A DNA stretch of 64,000 bases, from positions 43,538,688-43,602,687 of the forward strand of contig NC_087069.1 in NCBI RefSeq assembly GCF_963678635.1, written 5' to 3'. Numbering within the stretch: the stretch's first letter is position 1; each line of letters starts with the position of its first letter. The notes under the pieces are model-generated. The model was not told where the DNA came from. It saw only the letters and a program-made list of their open reading frames with translations, and did no database searches. This document shows positions 43,401-55,220 of the stretch, in pieces. The DNA is from Symsagittifera roscoffensis. Lineage: Eukaryota; Xenacoelomorpha; Acoela; Convolutidae. The translations under genes were made by a program, and so were the position numbers.

Positions 43401-46400
43401 TATCAAAACGAATAAACTCGTTACAAGGAGAAAGCCCTGCTCAAGACCGAACTAAAGAAACTACTCCCACTTAAATCCGTCATATCTACGACGAGTTCTT
43501 CTTAAAAAAATTGATGTGTACTCATTAAAAAAAAAGTCCTGTAACAACAAAAAATGACCAAAAAAAGTGACTGAAAACAATTTAACAGTAAATCTGATGA
43601 TAACATCATCAATACTGTTGTAGATTAAGCTTAACCTTAAAATTTTATTATCCTAGCTTCAAAATACAATGAGATATTACATCTTTTATCGAGCCATTCA
43701 ACTGGTTTTAACGTTTCTCTAATAAAAATGCATATATTTTTCCTAAATACTTACCAAAACGAATAAACTCGGGTACTGGGAGAAAGCCCTGCTTAAGACC
43801 GAACTAATGATACTACTCTCACTTAAATCTTTCATCTCTTTGACGAGTTCTTCTTAAAAAACTGATGTGTATTCATTAAAAAAAAGTCCTGTCACAGCAA
43901 GAAATGACAAAGAAAGTGACTGAAAACAATTTAACAGTAAATCTGATGATAACATCATCAAAACTGTTGTAGTTTAAGCTTAACTTTAAAGTTTTATTAT
44001 CCTAGCTTCAATATACAATGAGATATCACATCTTTTATCGAGCCCTTCAACTGGTTTTAACGTTTCCCTAATAAATATGCATATATTTTTCCTAAATACT
44101 TATCAAAACAAATAAACTCGAGAACTAGGAGAAAGCCCTGCCCAAGACCGAACTAATGATACTACTCCCACTTATATCCGTCATATCTACGACGAGTTCT
44201 TCTTAAAAAACTGATGTGTACTCATTCAAAAAAAAGTCCTGTCACAGCAAGAAATGACAAAAAAAAGTGACTGAAAACAATTTAACAGTAAATCTGATGA
44301 TAATTTCATCAATACTGTTGTAGTTTTAGCTTAACTTTAAGTTTTATTATCCTAGCTTCAATATACAATGAGATATCACATCTTTTATCGAGCCCTTTAA
44401 GTGGTTTTAACGTTTCTCTAATAAACATGCATATGTTTTCCTAAATACTTAACAAAACAAACAAACTCGGACACTGGGAGAAAGCCCTGCTTAAGACCGA
44501 ACTAATGATACTACTCCCACTTAAATCTGTTAAATCGACGACGAGTTCTTCCTAAATAACTGATGTGTACTCATTAAAAGAAAGGCCTTTCACAGCAAGA
44601 AATGACCGAAAAAAGTGACTGAAAACAATTTAACAGTAAATCTGATAATAACATCATCAATACTGTTGTAGTTTAAGCTTAACCTTAAAGTTTTATTATC
44701 CTAGCTTCAAAATACAATGAGATATCACATCTTTTATCGAGCCCTTCAACTGGTTTTAACTTTTCTCTAATAAATATGCATATATTTTTCCTAAATACTT
44801 ACCAAAACAAATAAACTCGGGTACTGGGAGAAAGCCCTGCTTCAGACCGAACTAATGATACTACTCCCACTTAAATCCTTCATCTCTTTGACGAGTTCTT
44901 CTTAAAAAACTGATTTGTACTCATTAGAAAAAAGTCCTGTTACAACAAAAAAAGACCAAAAAAAGTGACTGAAAACAATTAAACAGTAAATCCGATGATA
45001 ACATCATCAATACTGTTGTAGTTTAGGCTTAAACTTAAAGTTTTATTATCCTAGCTTCAATATACAATGAGATATCACATCTTTTATCGAGCCCTTCAAC
45101 TGGTTTAACGTTTCTCTAATAAATATGCATATTTTTTTCCTAAACGCTTATCAAAACGAATAAACTCGTTACAAGGAGAAAGCCCTGATCAAGACCGAAC
45201 TAAAGAAACTACTCCCACTTAAATCCGTCATATCTACGACGAGTTCTTCTTAAAAAAATTGATGTGTACTCATTAAAAAAAAAGTCCTGTAACAACAAAA
45301 AATGACCAAAAAAAGTGACTGAAAACATTTTAACAGTAAATCTAGTGATAACATCATCAATACTGTTGTAGTTTAAGCTTAACCTTAAAGTTTTATTATC
45401 CTAGCTTCAATATACAATGAGATATCACATCTTTTATCGAGCCCTTCAACTGGTTTAACATTTCTCTAATAAATATGCATATATTTTTCCTAAAGACTTA
45501 TCAAAACGAATAAACTCGGTTACTAGGAGAAAGCCCTGCTCAAGACCGAACTAATGAAACTACTCCCACTTAAATCCGTCATATCTACGACGAGTTCTTC
45601 TTAAAAAAATTGATGTGTACTCATTAAAAAAAAGTCCTGTAACAACAAAAAATGACCAAAAAAAGTGACTGAAAACATTTTAACAGTAAATCTAGTGATA
45701 ACATCATCAATACTGTTGTAATTTACGCTTAACCTTAAAGTTTTATTATCCTAGCTTCAATATACAATGAGATATCACATCTTTTATCGAGCCCTTCAAC
45801 TGGTTTAACGTTTCTCTAATAAATATGCATATATTTTTCCTAAATACTTACCAAAACAAATAAACTCGGTTACTGGGAGAAAACCCTGCTTAAGACCGAA
45901 CTAATGATACTACTCCCACTTAAATCCTTCTTCTCTTTGACGAGTTCTTCCTAAAAAACTGATATGTACTCATTAGAAAAAAAGTCCTGTAACAACAAAA
46001 AAAAGACCAAAAAAAGTGACTGAAAACATTTTAACAGTAAATCTGATGATAGCATCATCAATACTGTTGTAGTTTAAGCTTAACCTTAAAGTTTTATTAT
46101 CCTAGCTTCAATATACAATGAGATATCACATCTTTTATCGAGCCCTGCAACTGGTTTAACGTTTCTCTAATAAATATGCATATATTTTTCCTAAACACTT
46201 ATCAAAACGAATAAACTCGGTTACTAGGAGAAAGCCCTGCTCAAGACCGAACTAATGAAACTACTCCCACTTAAATCCGTCATATCTACGACGAGTTCTT
46301 CTTAAAAAAATTGATGTGTACTCATTAAAAAAAAATCCTGTAACAACAAAAAGTGACCAGAAAAAGAGACTGAAAACATTTTAACAGTAAATCTGATGAT

Positions 46401-48565
46401 AACATCATCAATACTGTTGTAATTTAAGCTTAACCTTAAAGTTTTATTATCCTAGCTTCAATATACAATGAGATATCACATCTTTTATCGAGCCCTTCAA
46501 CTGGTTTAACGTTTCTCTAATAAATATGCATATATTTTTCCTAAACACTTATCAAAACGAATAAACTCGGTTACTAGGAGAAAGCCCTGCTCAAGACCGA
46601 ACTAATGAAACTACTCCCACTTAAATCCGTCATATCTACGACGAGTTCTTCTTAAAAAACTGATGTGTACTCATTAGAAAAAAAGTCCTGTAACAACAAA
46701 AAAGACCAAAAAAAATGACTGAAAACATTTTAACAGTAAATCTGATGATAACATCATCAATACTGTTGTAGTTTAAGCTTAACCTTAAAGTTTTATTATC
46801 CTAGCTTCAATATACAATGAGATATCACATCTTTTATCGAGCCCTTCAACTGGTTTAACGTTTCTCTAATAAATATGCACATATTTTTCCTAAACACTTA
46901 TCAAAACGAATAAACTCGGTTACTAGGAGAAAGCCCTGCTCAAGACCGAACTAATGAAACTACTCCCACTTAAATCCGTCATATCTACGACGAGTTCTTC
47001 TTAAAAAAATTGATGTGTACTCATTAAAAAAAAAGTCCTGTAACAACAAAAAATGACCAAAAAAATTGACTGAAAACATTTTAACAGTAAATCGGGTGAT
47101 AACATCATCAATACTGTTGTAATTTACGCTTAACCTTAAAGTTTTATTATCCTAGCTTCAATATACAATGAGATATCACATCTTTTATCGAGCCCTTCAA
47201 CTGGTTTTAACGTTTCTCTAATCAAATGCATATATTTTTCCTAAATACTTACCAAAACAAATAAACGCGGGTACTGGGAGAAAGCCCTGCTTAAGACCAA
47301 ATTAATGATACTACTCCCACTTGAATCCGTCATCTCTTTGACGAGTTCTTCTTAAAAATTGATGTGTACTCATTAAAAAAAGTCCTGTAACAAAAAAAAT
47401 GACAAAAAAATGACTGAAAACATTTTAACAGTAAATCTGGTAATAACATCATCAATACTGTTGTAATTTACGCTTAACCTCAAAGTTTTATTATCCTAGC
47501 TTCAATATAAAATGAGATATCACATCTTTTATCGAGCCCTTCAACTGGTTTAACATTTCTCTAATAAATATGCACATATTTTTTCTAAACACTTATCAAA
47601 ACGAAAAAACTCGGTTACTAGGAGAAAGCCCTGCTCAAGACCAAACTAATGAAACTACTCCCACTTAAATCCGTCATATCTACGACGAGTTCTTCTTAAA
47701 AAAATGATGTGTGCTCATTAAAAAAAAGTCCTGTAACAACAAAAAATGACCAAAAAAAGTGACTGAAAACATTTTAACAGTAAATCTGGTGATAACATCA
47801 TCAATACATTTGTAATTTACGCTTAACCTCAAAGTTTTATTATCCTAGCTTCAATATAAAATGAGATATCACATCTTTTATCGAGCCCTTCAACTGGTTT
47901 AACATTTCTCTAATAAATATGCACATATTTTTTCTAAACACTTATCAAAACGAAAAAATTCGGTTACTAGGAGAAAGCCCTGCTCAAGACCAAACTAATG
48001 AAACTACTCCCACTTAAATCCGTCATATCTACGACGAGTTCTTCTTAAAAAAATGATGTGTGCTCATTAAAAAAAAGTCCTGTAACAACAAAAAATGACC
48101 AAAAAAAGTGACTGAAAACATTTTAACAGTAAATCTGGTGATAACATCATCAATACATTTGTAATTTACGCTTAACCTCAAAATTTTATCATCCTAGCTT
48201 CAATATACAATGAGATATTGCATCTTTTATCGAGCCCTTGAACTGGTTTTAACGTTTCTCTAATAAAAATGCAAATCTTTTTCCTAAATACTTACCAAAA
48301 CAAATAAACTCTGGTACTGGGAGAAAGCCCTGCTTAAGACCGAACTAATGATACTACTCCCACTTAAATCCGTCATCTCTAAAACGAGTTTTTCTTAAAA
48401 AACTGATGTGTACTCATTACAAAAAAGACTTGTAAGAACAAAAATTGACTTAAAAACCTGACTAAACCTATTTTAACCGTACTCATGATGCTAACGTCAT
48501 AAACACTGGTGATTTCTACGCTTAACCTTGAAGTTGTATCATCTTAGCTGCAATATACATATACA
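40500..48565. repeat. Satellite array: about 23 copies of a ~350-bp unit
   Basis: The landmark AAGACCGAACTAATG (with variants) recurs at 40999, 41348, 41697, 42045, 42396, 42744, 43096, 43447, 43797, 44145, 44495, 44845, 45191, 45542, 45893, 46245, 46594, 46939, 47295, 47639, 47989 and 48337, plus a diverged one near 40783. Spacings are 344-356 bp except at the left edge. The unit is AT-rich with a HindIII-type AAGCTT core and has no open frame. The outermost units are diverged and the inner ones homogenised, the usual pattern for unequal exchange. Nothing shows whether it is centromeric or heterochromatic. Confidence 0.97.
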
Positions 48566-50269
48566 TAGAGTTCAAGGTATGGTCCCATATAAGGATAGTC
48601 AACTAGCATGGATGTCATCACGAAAAAAGTTCAAAGACCGGTCAAGAAAAGCAAAAACGGGTACTGGAAGACAGTATAGCCCACGACTGACTGACTGACA
48701 GCGTTTATTATCAAACCGGTCAAAATAGCAAGATTTTTTTAATATGCACCACTTATAAATCTGTTTTTTTGAAAAAACACTTTTGAGTCGAGTTTCACAA
48801 AAAGCGCCTACCCTAAGTGCTTAGTTGAAAAATCTGTACAAAAAAAAACTGTGTACACGTCATTTTTTAAGGTTCAGTTTGATCATATTTTGATGTTTAC
48901 AAGTGACAAACGCCTTTCAATGCAGAATTTCAGATCATATTTTGCTGAACATTATGGACAAGTTAAGCATAAACTAAAGCTTTGGATTTATGTTTAAAAA
49001 AAAGAACTACACCAATTTTTAATGCTTACAGCAGAACTTGATTTGCCTTAATACTACGTCTGCTTCTGAAGTCGCCTTGAGAAATACCTCGTTTGCTCAA
49101 ACTGAAAATTTGTTTAGATTTAATTGCAAAATTCAAAGTGTTATTTAGCTACTTTGCATAGATTTTTTGTTTTCGGTACGGCTTCCCTAATAGGTATTCT
49201 TAGAAATGAAAACTACAACAGGTTCTTCGTAATCAGTCAAGTACTTTGTTATTCAAAAACACAGGTGAGCTTCTAAGTACCTTGCGTTCCTCGGTAAAAA
49301 GGAAAACTTTAAAGACACGAGGGAAAACTCAGAATTAGGATAAAAATCAATTTTCGCAAAAGCTTAGTCGAAAACACTTTAATTTTTTTTTAATTGGCAA
49401 AAACTGGGAGTGCTTCAGAAAGCTCTAGCTATGGTAGTTTGAATGAAATTAAAATCAAATCAAGGTAAAATTGACTCATAAAGTTATGAGTCCTAGAAAA
49501 AACAATGATAACAGAATGACTGAGAGCAGAAAAAAGATCATTTCTCCATTTCTTAACGAAAACTTATCGGATTTCAGAAAATTGGTATGATCAAGCTTCT
49601 CTTGAGCTACGATTTTGTTAGTTGTGGTTTCGGAGCTTATATTTGCATTTTTTTTTTTACGTCTTAAAAAGAAAACATTTTGACTAGGAAAAAAAATTTG
49701 GCAATTTGTTAGCCTTTCGTTCATCCCTGTATAGAAAATTAGCTTTTTTGATTTTTCTTTGGCTTTGAATTTCAGTAAACCCCATAATAGGAAAAAAAAA
49801 AGAGAACGTTCAAAAATTTTGAACAAATAATGAGAATTCCGGGATTATCTCATTTCAAAGTGAAAAAAAAACTTAGAAAAACTTTTTATTCTAAAACTTT
49901 TGAAACCAATTTTTCGGCCTAACTTTCAAAAAAAATGTGTTTAATCATTAGTATCACTTGATAAATAAATGGGCAAACTTGTTTTGTTTTCCCAAAGACG
50001 AATATTGCGTCAGTTATTCAGATTTGATCCAAAATGAATTGTTGTAGCTAGAAATTTGTTTTTTTTTCTAATTTTTTTTTCAATTCTGTATTCCAAAGAT
50101 TGTCAAATCATACTTCTTTAAAAATCCTAAATCTAACCATAACCCTAACCCTACCCCGAGTCATTTTCGGAAAAGGCGAACTGTGTGGCTCCGACCTTCG
50201 AGATCTCAGTTTGAAACGTCGTAAATTACCAATTTGTGACGAGTAAAACTGAGCAAAAAACCTGGTTTT
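48566..50269. other. AT-rich sequence right of the satellite
   Basis: No gene or transposon recognised. A minus-strand open frame at 49476-49826 is Lys/Phe/Leu-rich and looks incidental. A short CCATAACCCTAACCCTA stretch at about 50137-50153 resembles telomeric repeat but is only two to three units long. Confidence 0.45.
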
Positions 50270-50640
50270 AAAACCTCGTTTTTGATGAGCAAGGTGCTTT
50301 AAATTCAGCAAAAGCACTGTTAATTACTTTAAATTTGATTAAAAACAAGTTTTAACATGTTTCTGAACATCTTGCCTTTTATGAAAAAATGGTTATCATA
50401 CATTTTTCATATATGGAAATTGTATGATAACCATTTTATTATCTTCAAACTAAATTTTCGTTTTAGATGAGCAATATGCTTTAAATTGAGCAAAAGTACT
50501 CTTAAATAGTTTAAAATTGTTTATAAACAAGTTTTGACAAGTTTCTGAAAATCTTGCCTTTCATGAATAAATGGTTATCATACAATTTTCATATATGGAA
50601 ATTGTAGGATAACCATTTTTTTCCAAAAAAAATAAACGTA
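50270..50640. repeat. Two tandem ~182-bp units, each containing a hairpin
   Basis: Hairpins at about 50389-50435 and 50570-50617 each pair ATGGTTATCATACA with its complement around a CATATATGGAAA-type loop. The sequence before each (GATGAGCAA.(G/A)TGCTTTAAATT, AAACAAGTTTT, CATCTTGCCTTT) is also duplicated. GTAAGATAAGCATTT echoes follow at 50780-50825. Confidence 0.7.
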
Positions 50641-50839
50641 GTTAGTTTTCATTACCAGACTGTTTCATTTGGTTCAAATAGCCGGAGACACTGTATTGAA
50701 TTTTTTTTCAATTTTTTTTTTTGAAATTGTATATAAGTTGTATGATTAGCATTTTTCCATACATTTGATGTAGGAAATTGTAAGATAAGCATTTCCGGTG
50801 TGGGGAAATGTAAGATAAGCATTTTCGGTTTATGGAGGT

Positions 50840-51180
50840 CAACCCGGGTAGTATTTCAACTGCATCTTAGCGTCACATTACCTTTCCAGGCCTTTTTGTT
50901 GGTTTTAATCGGTTTTTTTTTACAAGACCGCTCAAAAACCGCTTAAAAACCGCTCAAATCTTGCTTGAAAAACCGTTCAAAAATCACCGCAAGAAATGAG
51001 CGGTTTTTGAGCGGTTTTTTAAGCAAGATTTGAGCGGTTTGAGCGGTTTTTCCAAAAAAAAACGCCCAAACCGCTCAAATCTTGCTGGAAAACTGCTCAA
51101 ACCGCTCAAATCTTGCTGGAAAACCGCTCAAACCGCCCATATCTTGAGCGGTTTTTGAGCGGGATCTCGACCCGGGAGCA
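50840..51180. repeat. Foldback cluster of AAACCGCTCAAA / TTTGAGCGGTTT
   Basis: Between 50925 and 51168 the motif ACCGCTCAAA or its complement occurs well over ten times. An ATCTTGCTTGA/TCAAGCAAGAT-like word lies between motifs on both arms. Left and right halves are inverted, so a long imperfect hairpin can form. CCCGGG sits on each side (50843 and 51171). Possibly a foldback or MITE-like element; no transposase or target duplication seen. Confidence 0.7.
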
Positions 51181-51969
51181 CAATTCCCTACTCAAACATT
51201 TCGCCAATTTGCTCACCACCGTTCCAGTCGAATTGGGCTGTATTTGACACAATAAGGTCCTCTGTGTATTTGGAGCAAAATAGCCACTAATTTAAGAAGA
51301 ATAAAATGTGCTTTTGCCATTGATTGATTGATAGCATTAAAAAAGTTTCAGGTAATCTGACGACCTTCAGTGGAAACTCGGTATGTTTTTGTAATTATCC
51401 CAGAATTAGTCCTGAGGGTGCTAGGTTGCTCAGCAGACCTGTTTTTTTTTTCAAAAGACCCAAACCAATTAACAAGTCAGATCGTTAACATCAAATGTAG
51501 CAATGGCAAGTAGCGGCCAAAGATCAATCGACAATTACGCCAAAACTACCGAGTCAATTACTGACAAACTTAAATGAGCATGAGCATATTGCTTAGCCCC
51601 AAAAAGGTAAGAAGGGTTTAATATCCAAAATTTGTTTGAAATAAGCCATTTTATTTGATAGACAAAAATGTCATTTTTTCTATGTAAACCACCAATTTTT
51701 TATTTTAGAACTATTTTTAAACTTTTTTTTTTGGAGATTATGCGCGCTTTAATTTTTTTGTTGTTGCGTGAGAGGCTCACTTTGATGTAGTTTTGTCAAC
51801 GATTGACTGGGTACGTCATTTTTATTGACTAAAAAAGCCGAAAATAATCTTTTTTGGGGTAGAATTTGAAGCCAAAACAAATTGCACCATATTAATTGTA
51901 CTGGAATTCGGAGATAAACTTTTCACCGTTTTTTAACCTAAAAACAACCCCATTTGAAAATGAAATGCG
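51181..51969. other. No recognisable feature
   Basis: AT-rich sequence with homopolymer runs. I found no open frame with domain content, no repeat structure and no splice-bounded exon. Confidence 0.4.
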
Positions 51970-52460
51970 TTTTAAATTTCAAGTCTTGTGAGTTTCGTCC
52001 GGACAAGACTCTTATACTTCAAGTCTTGTGCTCTTTTTCAAGAATTTTTACGAGTAATGAACGTAGTTAGTACTCTTATATAGGTCTTACTGATTTTTTT
52101 TTCAGGAAAAATTCCTAAAATTTGTTCGCGCTTTTTTAAAATTCAGTTCATTTCCTTTGGTAAAAGAACGATAAACTCCATTATTGACAGCAAAAGTGTA
52201 TAGTTCACAAAAAATTTGATCGAAATCTAGTTTAGAAATTAAACTTTAATTTTCATATTTCCCAGCTGAACAAAAACCTAAGCTATTTTTTCAGTTGTTT
52301 CAAATCGGGTTATTTTAACCAAAAAAAGTCCATACATTGAATTGTTCTTAAAATTCTAAGAGCTTTAAGGGCATAATATTTTTCTTTGAATTTCGATATT
52401 TAAAGTTTTTCAAAAAACAAAAAAGTTTCTCGTGTTTTTCTGTTTACTTGCGTTCTTTGA
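51970..52460. repeat. Dispersed repeat copy B
   Basis: 52030-52120 matches 314-400 (landmarks AATGAACGTAGT, ACTCTTATAT.GGTC, TTTTTTTTCAGGAAAA). 52250-52460 matches 1-150 (TTTCCCAGC, CAAATCGGGTT, AATTGTTCT, AAATTC.AAGAGCTT.AAGGGCAT, TTTCTTTGAATTTCGA). The order of the two blocks is swapped relative to copy A, as if both were cut from a longer or tandem source. Confidence 0.65.
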
Positions 52461-52779
52461 CTCCTTGTCGATTCCCTGTTGCCTATGTTTTTTTTTGTTT
52501 CTGATCCTAATAGATTTTTGTTGACAAACGTGATCACCCTTGCGATAGCAAGGGTATTGCAATCGGGTGCTAAACTTTTTCTCGTTAACAACTTCGTCTA
52601 CAGTACTCACATCTGGACTTCTTCACAAATTCCTATTGCAAATCCTCTTTTCTTTGTGCTCATTGCAAATACAACTCCTCTCGGTTGCAAATATCAAGAA
52701 TGATTGAGTTTGTTGTATTAAATATCCTCGCTTTTCAAATTTTTCTTCTTATGTTGGTTGTGATTTTTCCGACTCGATT
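52461..52779. other. AT-rich spacer
   Basis: Holds a small perfect hairpin (ACCCTTGCGATAGCAAGGGT, about 52534-52555). No gene seen. Confidence 0.4.
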
Positions 52780-53520
52780 TGTTAAATTTGTTTTTTTTGT
52801 CTTTTTTGGGTTAATAGGCTCGGGCCTATTTTATATCGGCTTAGTGGCCTAAATTTGAGTAGTTTCAAGAGAAACATAGTTTTTATTTCCACCTCGCACA
52901 AAAAGCTGGATTGCACAAAAAGCTGAAAATCTTAATAGAAATTATAGTTCAAGTTTTTCATGACATTAATTTTTTTTGGCTTGATAAGTTTCGGCCTGTG
53001 TTATATCGGTTTGATGGTCTCATTTTGCGCCTTTCAATGGGCGAAAAAAAGTTTGCTTGTGCGTGTCTGTGTTTTGAGGGCGAGTGGGCTTAATAACTTC
53101 CTAATAGTCTTAAAATTTTTTGATTTTCTTTTGTTTTTTCTTTTCGTTTTTTTTTCGGCTTGCTAGGATTTAGCCTATTTTGCATCGGCTTTTTTGCCGC
53201 ATATTTTGTCGTTGCACGAGCTGTGTATGTGCTTTGACGGTGAGCGAATTTAATAATTTTCAATAGCCCTAAATTTTTTTCGGCTTCGTTTTTTTTATTT
53301 TCCTTTTTTCGGTTTAATAGGTTTTGGCCATTGTTATATAGGCATAGCGACCGCATATGTTTCATTTGACGCGTGAATAGTTTGCATGTGTGTGTGTTTG
53401 TTTCGGCCATTGTTATATGGGCATAGTGTTTCATTTGACGCGTAAATAAGTTTGTTTGTGTGTGTGTGTGTGTTTGTTTGTTTGTTTGTTTGAGGGTGTG
53501 GGCGACTTGATAATTTAAAA
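52780..53520. repeat. About four diverged ~180-bp units with TG/TTTG microsatellite
   Basis: Each unit has a TTTTTT(C/G)GG(C/T)TT(A/G)ATA start, a GGCCT-rich core with ATATCGGC or ATATAGGC, a TTTGTGTGTG-like stretch and a TTAATAA...CCTAAA end. Starts lie near 52790, 52970, 53150 and 53285. A (TG)n/(TTTG)n tract closes the array at about 53450-53492. Confidence 0.5.
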
Positions 53521-53703
53521 AAAGTGGCCTAAAGGGTTTTTGCTAAGGTATTTCTGGCTTTGTTACCGCGTGATAATTTTTCTTTCTATGCTAGTTTCAT
53601 ATTCTATTGTCTTGGCTCGTTCTTGTTTCAAAACTAGCCTTATCGATTTACCTAGCTCAAAATGTTCGAATTTTTTTCGACTTAGCGGCATTCTTGCTTT
53701 GTA

Positions 53704-53845
53704 TTGATCCACAATTGTATTGAGAGGCGAAAAAAGACGCTTAGTCTTGGGTTGGTCTTCGCGCATTAGGACAATTGTCCTAATACGGGAAGCCCAACCC
53801 AAGACTAAGCGTCTTTTTTTAGCCTCTCAATCAATTGTGGGTCAA
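53704..53845. repeat. 142-bp palindrome without spacer
   Basis: The dyad centres on ACAATTGT at 53771-53778. Arms of 71 bp align base for base without net gaps: TTGATCCACAATTG pairs with CAATTGTGGGTCAA at the ends, and AGACGCTTAGTCTTGGGTT pairs with AACCCAAGACTAAGCGTCT inside. Only a few mismatches are seen. No transposase and no obvious target duplication, so it may be a MITE or a fold-back duplication. Confidence 0.85.
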
Positions 53846-54129
53846 CAGTTATATGTTGAAATGCTAAAAGACACAATTGTAAGATTTTTCTGCTGCAAAA
53901 CCGGAATCCTGAGATGTCTAAGTGTCATTAAGTGTGATTGAACGTATTGAGTTACTAAAATACGTCGTGTCAGTTTTTTAGGAAACAGTCTTAAAGTTGC
54001 TTATTTTTTATTTCACGGTTGACTTTGTTCTTTCCAAGTTAGTTTCAATTCATTTGCTGCACGAACGGCAAATGAAGCTCTTCTGTCCAAAAAAGCAAAA
54101 GGAGCAAAAAAACGTAAAAAACTTCGAGT
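53846..54129. other. AT-rich spacer
   Basis: No feature I can support between the 142-bp palindrome and dispersed repeat copy C. Confidence 0.4.
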
Positions 54130-54390
54130 TAGAAAGTGGAATTTAATTTTTAGATTTTCCAGCGATATTGGTTAATCATCTGTTGATCCAGTTTTGCCAA
54201 ATTGGATTAAATTCATTTGGTTAGCTAGCAAAAGGAGCAATAAAACTTCAATGATTTTTGATTTCAAAAGTGGATATTTTTTCAGATTTTCCAGTGGATC
54301 AGATAAATCAACCGTTGATCCAGTTTTCTCAAATTGGGGTAATTGTATAAACAAAGCGTCAGTCATAGTTTTTTGAAATTGAAAAATGTT
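54130..54390. repeat. Dispersed repeat copies C1 and C2
   Basis: Two tandem units (about 54130-54225 and 54240-54380) share TTTTCAGATTTTCCAG or its variant, AT(C/A)AATC..(C/G)TTGATCCAGTTTT, and CAAATTGG. The same TTCCCAGCGG...GTTGATCCAGTTTT landmarks occur at 20-60, linking them to copy A. Confidence 0.6.
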
Positions 54391-55019
54391 TAACGTGATT
54401 TAAATTTTGGAAATTCGACCGTTTAAAAATGATTTAAAAATAATCCATTTTTTTTTGTTTGAGTTCTTTGAGAGTTCCAGTTATCTGCTGGCGATGATAC
54501 TCAGGCTTCACATATCGAATCTGATGTTTTCAGTTTCCATAGAGCAATTTTTAATCTTCTCATGGATCTGTAACATTCGCCCAAATACTACACAGCGACG
54601 GAGCGTAGAAAAAGTACCTATTAACGACTGACAGGCGTCAGTTACCTTAATTCTACTCGTTTTTCACCGTCTCGACCTTGCCAGTTGATTTTCAGGTCTG
54701 TTTAGGGCTAAGTAAAAAGTTACTATTTTTAGGCCATCAGTCAAACGACTTTTGATCAGCTTTCGTTTACATGCGAACACAACCACATAGCTGAGTCTCG
54801 GATCCTCAGACTACGTGATTGTCATTAAAAACACGGCTCGAACAACCTATTTTAATATGTTTTTGTGTGACAGTTCTATATTAAATCCATTGGAGATGGA
54901 TTGACCCTTTCCTCTTTCTAGCTACTCATATTCTAAAATATCAAGTTACACCGGTGTTAAATTAAAGTTTCACGATATCCAGGTAGCTATATAGTTAGTT
55001 TTATACAGTCCCTTCACAT
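54391..55019. other. Unassigned sequence
   Basis: A 74-codon open frame at 54407-54631 has no recognisable domain. No splice-bounded exon or repeat stands out. Confidence 0.35.
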
Positions 55020-55220
55020 AAACAGTCTCTGGGGGACCAAGCCTCCGCTCCCGTGATATTCCAGCGATAACGCTCTTATCTCTCTTAATTTGCGTCCCGG
55101 GAGGGTTCCGTGGAATACTCCTTCCCCACTGAAGCTTCCCTTTCCACTAATATCCGCTGATAAGGGTCTTATCGTGCGTTGCTGCCACGATAAGAGGCTT
55201 CGTATTCTCCGTCTCTTGCA
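55020..55220. promoter_or_regulatory. GC-richer island with clustered GATA-type sites
   Basis: Four exact GATAAG/CTTATC words lie at 55075-55080, 55159-55164, 55168-55173 and 55189-55194, plus GATAAC at 55065. The island is more GC-rich than its surroundings. GATA-family factors bind such sites and clusters can mark enhancers or promoters. No start site is identified. Confidence 0.35.

Noticed and set aside
40500-48565. CRISPR-like repeat array
   Set aside because: Units are ~350 bp, continuous and similar throughout, in a eukaryotic setting; this is satellite DNA without spacers.
49476-49826. 116-residue minus-strand frame as a gene
   Set aside because: Composition is that of translated AT-rich DNA with homopolymer runs; no domain, splice or start context.
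50137-50153. Interstitial telomere array
   Set aside because: Only two to three CCCTAA-like units are present; too short to mean more than chance.
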